Assembly (NCBI GenBank): GCA_030428405.1
Contig: JAUIEH010000037.1
Span: 1-11,982, forward strand
From: Alphaproteobacteria bacterium
GTDB lineage: Bacteria > Pseudomonadota > Alphaproteobacteria > Caulobacterales > Maricaulaceae
Direction: 5' to 3'
Length of the DNA stretch: 11,982 nucleotides
In this document: piece by piece, positions 1 through 5,289 of the stretch
How positions within the stretch are numbered: position 1 is the stretch's first letter
Layout of the letters: each line of letters begins with the position of its first letter
Translations under genes and position numbers: made by a program
Notes under the pieces: generated by a model
What the model was told of the DNA's origin: nothing
Database searches by the model: none
What the model saw: the letters and a program-made list of their open reading frames with translations, nothing else

Positions 1-335
1 CTTTCGTCAATAGCGACAATCTGCGCCTGGCGGACTGGCTGCGCGCCGCTCTGGGCGCGCTGCGTGACGGCGGGCGATTATTCATGATCCACCGCGCCGA
101 ATGCGTCCCGGATCTCTTGTGCGCGCTTGCTGGCGCGGCGGGCGACGTGCGCTTGCGTCCAATCGCGACGAAGCAGGGAGCGCCGGCGCGGCGCGTTCTG
201 GCGCATGCGCGAAAAGGCGCGCGATCGCCGTTCCGACTGCTCGCGCCGCTCGCGCTGCATCACGAAAACGGCGAGGCTTCCCAGGCTGCTCAAGCGATTT
301 TGAGCGGCGCATGCGCGTTCTCGTGGGACGCGTGA
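1..335 (+). CDS. 3' part of a TrmN6/YfiC-like tRNA (adenine-N6) methyltransferase
   Basis: Only the last 110 residues are visible; the reading frame (first full codon at base 3) is open at the left edge and stops at TGA 333-335. The visible part matches the C-terminal half of the alphaproteobacterial relatives of TrmN6 (YfiC), SAM-dependent methyltransferases that modify A37 of tRNA1(Val): a helix with LADWLRAAL, the turn DGGRLFMIHRAE (strand beta-5 and following helix of the Rossmann fold), a later segment VRLRPIATKQGAPARRVLA, and the terminal motif LALHHENGE followed by a short helix. The SAM-binding glycine loop and the NPPY catalytic motif would lie upstream of the window, so the substrate cannot be judged here. 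It lies 40 bases before the S49 peptidase on the same strand, a neighbourhood I recall from other alphaproteobacteria. An internal ATG at 84 is not a real start, because the protein clearly continues upstream of it. The family assignment is fairly good, the exact substrate is inference. Confidence 0.72.
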   Translation, partial: FVNSDNLRLADWLRAALGALRDGGRLFMIHRAECVPDLLCALAGAAGDVRLRPIATKQGAPARRVLAHARKGARSPFRLLAPLALHHENGEASQAAQAILSGACAFSWDA

Positions 336-375
336 GCGCTTGTGACTGGGAGCGGAGAAGCTTAGCTCAAGTGCT

Positions 376-1197
376 ATGTTGAGATTTCTCCGCCGCATAT
401 TCCCGTTTTTGCCGTCGCCGCCGCCTTTGGTGACGCTGGTCCGGCTTGAGGGCGTCATCGCGCGCGGTTCCGCCGGCGGTCGCTCGGTGTCCCATGCCGG
501 CGTGGAAAAGATGATCGAGAAGGCGTTTGCGCGCAGCGAGGCCAAAGCCGTCGCCGTCGTCATCAATTCGCCAGGCGGCTCGGCCGTGCAGTCCCGGATG
601 ATCCACGACCAGATCCGGTCGCTGGCGCAATCCAAGGACAAACCTGTGCTCGTCTTCTGCGAGGATGTCGCGGCGTCGGGCGGCTACATGCTGGCCATTG
701 CCGGCGATGAGATTTTCGCCGACGCCAACTCCATCATCGGCTCAATCGGCGTGGTCAGCGCGCGCTTCGGCTTCACCGAGGCGATCGCCAAGCTGGGTCT
801 GGACAGGCGGGTGCAGACGGCCGGCGAGAACAAAGTGCGGCTCGATCCGTTCGTTCCGGAAAAAGCCGAAGACGTCGCCTGGCTGGAATCGCTCTTATTG
901 AGGATCCATGACGACTTCATCGCCCTGGTCAAAGAGCGCCGCGCCGGCAAGCTCGATGCCCAAACCGATTTCTTCCAGGGTGATGTCTGGACCGGCAAGG
1001 ACGCCTTCCGGCTCGGCTTGATCGACGGGCTTGGCCATCCCGGCGGGGTACTGAAAGAAAAGTTCGGCGATGACGTCGTCGTCGCTACAATCAAATCGTC
1101 GGGCTCATCGCTGATACAGCGCCTGCTCGGCGCCGGCGCTTCAGCCATGGCGGATGAATTCGAAGCGCGCCTCGCCTGGGGGCGGTTCGGACTTTAG
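376..1197 (+). CDS. S49 family serine peptidase (SppA/SohB-like signal peptide peptidase)
   Basis: This 273-residue protein is a short, single-domain S49 peptidase of the ClpP/crotonase fold, the family that cleaves leftover signal peptides and other membrane-proximal peptides. The substrate-binding INSPGGSA stretch lies at residues 63-70. The nucleophile is Ser101 in DVAASGGYMLA and the general base is Lys153 in AGENKVRLDPF; the 52-residue spacing equals that of Bacillus subtilis SppA (Ser147/Lys199 from memory). IIGSIGVV at 120-127 is the usual oligomer/active-site strand, and DVWTGKDAFRLGLIDGLG near 203-220 is the conserved end of the domain. There is no clear N-terminal membrane helix, only a basic and hydrophobic start (MLRFLRRIFPF), so it may be peripheral on the inner membrane. 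The Shine-Dalgarno is weak: GGAGA at 354-358 is about 17 bases from the ATG. The stop is followed nine bases later by the next gene, suggesting co-transcription. Confidence 0.93.
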   Translation: MLRFLRRIFPFLPSPPPLVTLVRLEGVIARGSAGGRSVSHAGVEKMIEKAFARSEAKAVAVVINSPGGSAVQSRMIHDQIRSLAQSKDKPVLVFCEDVAASGGYMLAIAGDEIFADANSIIGSIGVVSARFGFTEAIAKLGLDRRVQTAGENKVRLDPFVPEKAEDVAWLESLLLRIHDDFIALVKERRAGKLDAQTDFFQGDVWTGKDAFRLGLIDGLGHPGGVLKEKFGDDVVVATIKSSGSSLIQRLLGAGASAMADEFEARLAWGRFGL

Positions 1198-1206
1198 GGG
1201 GACTTT

Positions 1207-1452
1207 ATGGGCGATCTGGGCTTTTTCGCGCTGACGGCGGTGTTGCTCGCCGCTGCTGCGATCGCGCTCGTATTTTTGCGCAAACGCGGACAATCGCGCC
1301 GCGATACGACCGAAAGCGTCGCGCGCAACGCGGTGAAGCAGAATCTCGCCGAGACCCAGTCCGAGGAGCAATCCGGCGAAGACATCCCGCACCCGCCGCC
1401 GCGCGACAGCGCCGCGCCGCGCCGCCTCAACGGCAGCGGCGAATATCACTAG
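1207..1452 (+). CDS. Small single-pass membrane protein of unknown function
   Basis: An 81-residue protein that I do not recognise by family. Residues 4-24 form a hydrophobic helix rich in Ala, Leu and Val (ALTAVLLAAAAIALVFL), followed at once by RKRGQSRR. By the positive-inside rule this places the N-terminus outside and the tail in the cytoplasm. The tail is polar and probably disordered, with acidic (SEEQSGED) and proline/arginine-rich (HPPPRDSAAPRR) parts. The case for a real gene is a good Shine-Dalgarno sequence (GGGGGA at 1197-1202, five bases before the ATG), a start nine bases after the S49 peptidase stop, and a typical GC-rich third-codon pattern. It is likely translated together with the peptidase and might assist it at the membrane, but that is only positional inference. 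Its last codons overlap the last codons of the rhodanese gene on the opposite strand. Confidence 0.75.
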   Translation: MGDLGFFALTAVLLAAAAIALVFLRKRGQSRRDTTESVARNAVKQNLAETQSEEQSGEDIPHPPPRDSAAPRRLNGSGEYH

Positions 1453-1982
1453 AGACCGTCGGCATCCTCAGCGCCGAGGTCGCCCGTCCAATTGACGCGC
1501 GGGTCGGATGCGCTGACGAAGTCCGACAGCTCGTAGATGTTGCGGTAGCCATAGCCGTAGAGATTGATGAAGGTCGGAATGTTCAGCGCCAGCGGGGCGC
1601 TCTTGAGCACGACCGGCGCGATGTCGTCCGTGAAATTATTGTTGCAGTAAATCAGGATCAGCCGGTCGGTGTCGCCGATGGTTTCGGCCAAGGCCTCATC
1701 GGTGAAATCCGAGAACGGAAGATTGACCGCGCCTTCGATATGGCCGTCCTCGAACGCAGCCCTTGAGCGCGTGTCCAGGATCAGGGCGCCAGACTGGGCC
1801 GCGAGCTCGTTGAACCGGTCGATCGGGATCAGGCGCGTCGCGCGATGGGCGCCGGCCTCTGACGTCAGCGCGGCGAAAGCGTCATAATCGATCGGCGGCG
1901 GCGTTTCTTTCGCGCTCACCACGGCTGCGCTCAACAATGCGCCCGTGATGACCGCCGCTCCAACCCAAGCAAATCGCCGCAT
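1449..1982 (-). CDS. Secreted (periplasmic) rhodanese-domain protein
   Basis: A 177-residue protein with an N-terminal Sec signal peptide: basic MRR, a hydrophobic core over about residues 5-22, and a plausible cleavage site after VSA (residue 24). A single rhodanese domain fills residues about 45-155: IPIDRFNEL, then ALILDTRSRAAFEDGHIEGAVNLPF (residues 66-90), the classic strand with the DxR element and the HIxGAxNLP motif. The predicted active-site cysteine is Cys113 in IYCNNNFTDD. The active loop (C-N-N-N-F-T) is unlike the common CxxGxR loop of thiosulfate sulfurtransferases, so sulfur-transfer activity and substrate are open. The export signal suggests a role in periplasmic thiol or sulfur chemistry, which is inference. 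The start is supported by AGGAG on the - strand (bases 1991-1995), eight bases before the ATG. The gene is divergent from glyQ and convergent with the small membrane protein, so it is its own unit. Confidence 0.9.
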   Translation of the reverse strand: MRRFAWVGAAVITGALLSAAVVSAKETPPPIDYDAFAALTSEAGAHRATRLIPIDRFNELAAQSGALILDTRSRAAFEDGHIEGAVNLPFSDFTDEALAETIGDTDRLILIYCNNNFTDDIAPVVLKSAPLALNIPTFINLYGYGYRNIYELSDFVSASDPRVNWTGDLGAEDADGL

Positions 1983-1990
1983 GGCCGCCG

Positions 1991-1995
1991 CTCCT
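1991..1995 (-). promoter_or_regulatory. Ribosome binding site of the rhodanese gene
   Basis: The - strand reads AGGAG here, eight bases upstream of the ATG at 1982-1980. It is a near-ideal Shine-Dalgarno sequence and fixes the start that also gives a complete signal peptide. Confidence 0.75.
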
Positions 1996-2097
1996 GATTC
2001 TCAAGTCGGCTCATTGCGCGCGTGATGCTGGGTCGAAATGTGGCGCGGCTGGGGAGTTTCAGGGGCTCAGAGCTCCGCGCTTGCTTGATTCCGAGGA

Positions 2098-2118
2098 GAG
2101 GCGGCTCTACGCCGCTTT
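2098..2118 (+). other. Potential hairpin upstream of glyQ
   Basis: GCGGC at 2101-2105 pairs with GCCGC at 2111-2115 around a five-base loop; three further weak pairs (A-T and G-T) extend the stem. It is followed by TTT and C, which is too short for a convincing intrinsic terminator. It ends about 30 bases before the glyQ start, so it could be an attenuator-like or simple leader structure. Chance occurrence in GC-rich DNA is a real alternative. Confidence 0.3.
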
Positions 2119-2138
2119 CAGACGCGCGCGCTTCTTGC

Positions 2139-2143
2139 AGGGA
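2139..2143 (+). promoter_or_regulatory. Ribosome binding site deciding the glyQ start
   Basis: AGGGA lies seven bases before the ATG at 2151. It supports that start over the longer open frame beginning at 2022. Two other ATG triplets at 2143 and 2146 are out of frame with glyQ. Confidence 0.65.
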
Positions 2144-2150
2144 TGATGCA

Positions 2151-3032
2151 ATGACCGACATCGCCAAATCTTTGTCATTTCAGGACATCATCCTGACGCT
2201 GCAGCGCTATTGGGCTGAGCGGGGCTGTGCGATCCTGCAGCCCTACGATGTCGAGGTCGGCGCGGGCACGCTGCATCCGGCGACGACCTTGCGCGCGCTC
2301 GGTCCCAAGCCCTGGCGCGCGGCCTATGTGCAGCCGTCGCGCCGGCCGGCGGACGGGCGCTATGGCGAAAACCCAAACCGGCTTCAGCATTATTACCAGT
2401 TCCAGGTCATCCTGAAGCCGAACCCGCCTGACATTCAGGATCTCTATCTCGGCTCGCTCGATGCGATCGGCGTCGATCGCGCGCTGCATGACGTGCGTTT
2501 CGTCGAGGACGATTGGGAGAACCCGACCGTCGGCGCGTGGGGGCTTGGCTGGGAAGTGTGGTGCGACGGCATGGAGGTCTCGCAATTCACCTATTTCCAG
2601 CAGGTCGGCGGGCTCGATGTCGACCTTGTCTCCGGCGAGCTGACCTATGGGCTTGAGCGCCTGGCCATGTATGTCCAGGGCGTCGACAACGTTTACGACC
2701 TCGACTTCAACGGCGCCGGTCTGACCTATCGCGAGGTCTTCCAGGAGGCCGAGCGCCAGTTCTCGGCGTTTAATTTCGAGCACGCCGACACCGCCATGCT
2801 GCAGGATCTGTTCACGGCCGCGGAAAAGCAGTGCGCGAGCCTTCTGGCGCTGGATAAGCCCTTGCCGCTGCCGGCGTTCGATTACTGCCTGAAAGCCTCG
2901 CATTGCTTTAATCTGCTCGATGCGCGCGGGGTGGTTTCGCCGACGGAACGGCCCAATTTCATCGCCCGCGTGCGCGAACTCGCCAAAGGCTGCGCGCAGG
3001 CTTGGACCGCGCTCGAACGCGAGGCCGCCTAG
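2151..3032 (+). CDS. glyQ: Glycyl-tRNA synthetase alpha subunit
   Basis: GlyQ is the catalytic-core chain of the bacterial alpha2beta2 glycyl-tRNA synthetase (class II), which charges tRNA(Gly) with glycine using ATP in the cytoplasm. The 293-residue product has the usual family length of about 290-300. The near-invariant N-terminal segment is present: LSFQDIILTLQRYWAERGC, then LQPYDVEVGAGTLHPATTL (residues 29-47) and WRAAYVQPSRRPADGRYGEN (55-74), which contain the class II motif 2 region contacting ATP and the acceptor end. The motif 3 region SGELTYGLERLAMYVQGV is at 161-178. The C-terminal helices include FDYCLKASHCFNLLDARGV with the conserved SPTER (residues 263-267). The start at 2151 is chosen because the family begins a few residues before SFQDII and because AGGGA lies seven bases upstream. 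glyS follows after 67 bases on the same strand. The identification is secure. Confidence 0.98.
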   Translation: MTDIAKSLSFQDIILTLQRYWAERGCAILQPYDVEVGAGTLHPATTLRALGPKPWRAAYVQPSRRPADGRYGENPNRLQHYYQFQVILKPNPPDIQDLYLGSLDAIGVDRALHDVRFVEDDWENPTVGAWGLGWEVWCDGMEVSQFTYFQQVGGLDVDLVSGELTYGLERLAMYVQGVDNVYDLDFNGAGLTYREVFQEAERQFSAFNFEHADTAMLQDLFTAAEKQCASLLALDKPLPLPAFDYCLKASHCFNLLDARGVVSPTERPNFIARVRELAKGCAQAWTALEREAA

Positions 3033-3062
3033 CTCCGAGCCATCCGCCGCACGCCGCCCGAC

Positions 3063-3091
3063 GTGACCAATCCCTGCAAGCCCGTTATAGC
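3063..3091 (+). promoter_or_regulatory. Candidate sigma-70-type promoter just upstream of glyS
   Basis: GTGACC at 3063-3068 matches four of six bases of the TTGACA -35 consensus. After a 17-base spacer, TATAGC at 3086-3091 matches four of six bases of the TATAAT -10 consensus. A start site six to nine bases downstream of the -10 box would fall at about 3097-3100, directly on the glyS ATG. The same 67-base gap has no Shine-Dalgarno sequence before glyS, which fits a leaderless or near-leaderless transcript. Single matches of this quality also arise by chance. Confidence 0.4.
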
Positions 3092-3099
3092 GCCGCTCT

Positions 3100-5283
3100 A
3101 TGTCCCAATTGCTGCTTGAGCTTCTGTCCGAAGAAATCCCCGCCCGCATGCAAGCGCGCGCGGGCGAGGATTTGGCGCGTCTGCTTGGCGACCGGTTGAA
3201 AGAGGCCGGTTTCGCCTTCGAGAAGATCACGCCTTATGTCGGACCCCGCAGGCTCGCCGTCGTGGTCGATGGACTGCCCGCGCGCTCGCAGGACGTCTCC
3301 GAGGAGCGCAAGGGTCCGCGCGTCGGCGCGCCGGAAAAGGCGCTTGAAGGCTTCATGCGCGGGGCGGGGCTCTCCTCAATCGAGGAAGCACAGACCCGCG
3401 AGGACAAGAAGGGCGCTTACTACGTCGCCGTGATCGAGCGGCCGGGCCGCGACGTGCAGGACGTGCTCGCCGAGATCGTGCCCGACATCGTGCGCAAATT
3501 TCCCTGGCCGAAAAGCATGCGCTGGGGCGACGGGCATTTGCGCTGGGTGCGGCCTTTGCAGCGCATTTTATGCCTCTATGACGGCGCGGTCGTGAATTTC
3601 GAGATCGACGGCGTTGAAAGCGGCAACGTCACCGAGGGCCACCGCATGATGGGCCGCGGCCCGTTCCTGGTGTCGTCCTTCCACGCCTATCGCAACACGC
3701 TGCAGTCCGAAGGCCATGTGCTGCTCGACCGCGAGGAGCGCAAGCGCGTCATCGCCGAGGACGCAGCCAAAGTCTGCAAGGAGGCGGGCCTCGAACTCGT
3801 CGAGGATCACGGACTGCTTGAAGAGGTGGCGGGTCTGGCGGAATGGCCGGTCGTGCTGCTCGGCGAGATGGACCCGGCCTTCCTGGACCTGCCGCCCGAA
3901 GTCATCCGGCTCTCCATGCGCACGCACCAGAAATATTTCGCGGTGCGCGATCCCAAGACGGGCGCGCTCGCGCCGAATTTCGTCGTCGTCGCCAATCAGC
4001 TTGCGGATGATGGCGGCAAGGCGATCGCGGCCGGCAATGCGCGCGTTCTCTCAGCGCGGCTGAACGATGCGCGCTTCTTCTGGGATGAAGACCTCAAGCG
4101 CGGTCTCGCTGAGATGGGCGAGGGGCTGAGCGACATCGTCTTCCATCAAAAGCTCGGAACCGTCGCTGACAAGGTCGGCCGCGTGGCCGCGCTCGCGCGT
4201 GAGTTGGCGCCCAAGGTCGGCGCTGATCCGGATGCGGCCGAACGCGCAGCGAGGCTCGCCAAGAATGATTTGACGTCTGAAATGGTCGGCGAGTTTCCCG
4301 AGCTGCAAGGCGTGATGGGGCGCTATTACGCGCTCGAACTCGGCGAGGACGCCGCCATCGCGGACGCCGTGCGCGATCACTACAAGCCCCAAGGCCCCGC
4401 CGACGCCGTGCCGAGCGAGCCGGTCGCCGTCGCTGTTGCGCTGGCCGACAAACTCGACACGCTGGTCGGCTTCTGGGCGATCGACGAAAAGCCGACAGGC
4501 TCCGGCGATCCGTATGCGCTGCGAAGGGCGGCGTTGGGGGTGATACGGATGTTGCTTCGTTTCGATATAAGGCTCCAATTGACTGCGATTGAAACTGCCG
4601 AAATTTGGGATCGCATTTTGAGCCAGATAATTGGCTTGGCTAAAGCAAAATATTCTGAGCAATTCCGACAGGTTGCTTTGCATGCTGAGAGAGCTCAGGG
4701 CGTGTTCTCGTCTGACGACATTCTCAAAGAGTGGGCCGGCTCGATCAAGGCCAAACGACGTGACCTCCTTGCCTTCTTCGCAGACCGCCTGAAAGTCCAC
4801 CTGCGCGACGAGGGCCATCGCCACGACCTTGTCGACGCGGTGTTTGCTCTGGGTGAGGACGACCTCGTTTTGATCGTGAAACGGGTTGAGGCGCTCGGCA
4901 GATTCCTTGACTCCGAAGACGGCAAGAACCTGCTCGCGGGCTATACGCGCGCAACCAACATTCTCCGCATCGAGGAGAAAAAGGACGGTAAGTCCTATGC
5001 CGGCAAGCCGGACGGCCGCCGCCTCAAAGAGGCCGAGGAAAAAGACCTCAACGCCGCGCTCAACGAAGCGCGCAAGAAAGTCGACGCCGCGGTGAAGCGC
5101 GAAGACTTCGAGGCTGCGATGGCCGCACTCGCGCCGTTGCGTCCGGCCGTCGATGCGTTTTTCGATCGCGTTACAGTTAATGTCGACGGCGATGATGCAC
5201 TGCGGCAAAACCGGCTTATGTTGTTGTCTCAGTTTCGCGACGCGCTCTCTGCGGTCGCTGATTTTTCGAAGATTGAAGGGTAG
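3100..5283 (+). CDS. glyS: Glycyl-tRNA synthetase beta subunit
   Basis: GlyS is the tRNA-binding partner of GlyQ. The 727-residue product is somewhat longer than the 689 residues of the E. coli protein. The hallmark start LLLELLSEEIPARMQ and VGPRRLAVVVDGLP are at the N-terminus. KNDLTSEMVGEFPELQGVMG (from residue 389) and KPQGPADAVPSEPVAVAVAL belong to the central HD-like helical domain, followed by GSGDPYALRRAALGV (about 467-481). LLAFFADRLKVHLRD begins near 556. The DALR-type anticodon-binding region fills about 640-727 and ends in the typical ADFSKIEG. Residues about 480-545 form a variable linker encoded by clearly AT-richer DNA (about 45% G+C by hand count over 4541-4730) with codons unlike the rest of the gene, including ATA, AGG, TTG and GTT. 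The frame stays open through it, so the gene is intact. There is no Shine-Dalgarno before the ATG. Confidence 0.97.
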   Translation: MSQLLLELLSEEIPARMQARAGEDLARLLGDRLKEAGFAFEKITPYVGPRRLAVVVDGLPARSQDVSEERKGPRVGAPEKALEGFMRGAGLSSIEEAQTREDKKGAYYVAVIERPGRDVQDVLAEIVPDIVRKFPWPKSMRWGDGHLRWVRPLQRILCLYDGAVVNFEIDGVESGNVTEGHRMMGRGPFLVSSFHAYRNTLQSEGHVLLDREERKRVIAEDAAKVCKEAGLELVEDHGLLEEVAGLAEWPVVLLGEMDPAFLDLPPEVIRLSMRTHQKYFAVRDPKTGALAPNFVVVANQLADDGGKAIAAGNARVLSARLNDARFFWDEDLKRGLAEMGEGLSDIVFHQKLGTVADKVGRVAALARELAPKVGADPDAAERAARLAKNDLTSEMVGEFPELQGVMGRYYALELGEDAAIADAVRDHYKPQGPADAVPSEPVAVAVALADKLDTLVGFWAIDEKPTGSGDPYALRRAALGVIRMLLRFDIRLQLTAIETAEIWDRILSQIIGLAKAKYSEQFRQVALHAERAQGVFSSDDILKEWAGSIKAKRRDLLAFFADRLKVHLRDEGHRHDLVDAVFALGEDDLVLIVKRVEALGRFLDSEDGKNLLAGYTRATNILRIEEKKDGKSYAGKPDGRRLKEAEEKDLNAALNEARKKVDAAVKREDFEAAMAALAPLRPAVDAFFDRVTVNVDGDDALRQNRLMLLSQFRDALSAVADFSKIEG
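5275..5280 (+). promoter_or_regulatory. Ribosome binding site of ppdK inside the end of glyS
   Basis: GAAGGG occupies the last glyS codons before its stop and lies nine bases ahead of the ppdK ATG at 5290. It supports this start over the in-frame GTG at 5314 and implies that ppdK is read from the glyS transcript. Confidence 0.6.
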
Positions 5284-5289
5284 GCGGCC

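Larger units (their letters stand above)
1983..2150. promoter_or_regulatory. Divergent intergenic region between the rhodanese gene and glyQ
   Basis: These 168 bases separate two divergently transcribed genes and must hold a promoter for each; I cannot place -35/-10 boxes with confidence. Two potential hairpins can be seen on the glyQ side. The first is GGGGCT (2062-2067), loop CAG, AGCTCC (2071-2076), with one G-T wobble. The second is GCGGC (2101-2105), loop TCTAC, GCCGC (2111-2115), extendable by wobble pairs to about 2098-2118 and followed by three T. If transcription starts upstream of them they would form a structured glyQ leader. The glyQ frame is open from base 2022, but the extra 43 codons look non-coding and have no family counterpart. 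Confidence 0.55.

Noticed and set aside
78..641. A 187-codon - strand frame across the methyltransferase and peptidase genes
   Set aside because: It spans two real + strand genes and their gap, with shuffled-looking composition and no motif.
2022..2150. A 43-codon N-terminal extension of glyQ
   Set aside because: GlyQ proteins begin a few residues before SFQDII; the extension has no counterpart, and AGGGA marks the start at 2151.
2175..3230. A 351-codon open frame on the - strand opposite glyQ
   Set aside because: It lies antisense to glyQ, crosses into glyS, has no family motifs and is explained by codon bias of the real gene.
4541..4730. The AT-rich glyS island as an intein, group II intron or inserted element
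   Set aside because: There are no splice motifs, no flanking repeats, and the frame continues through a segment of about 65 residues, far too short for an intein.
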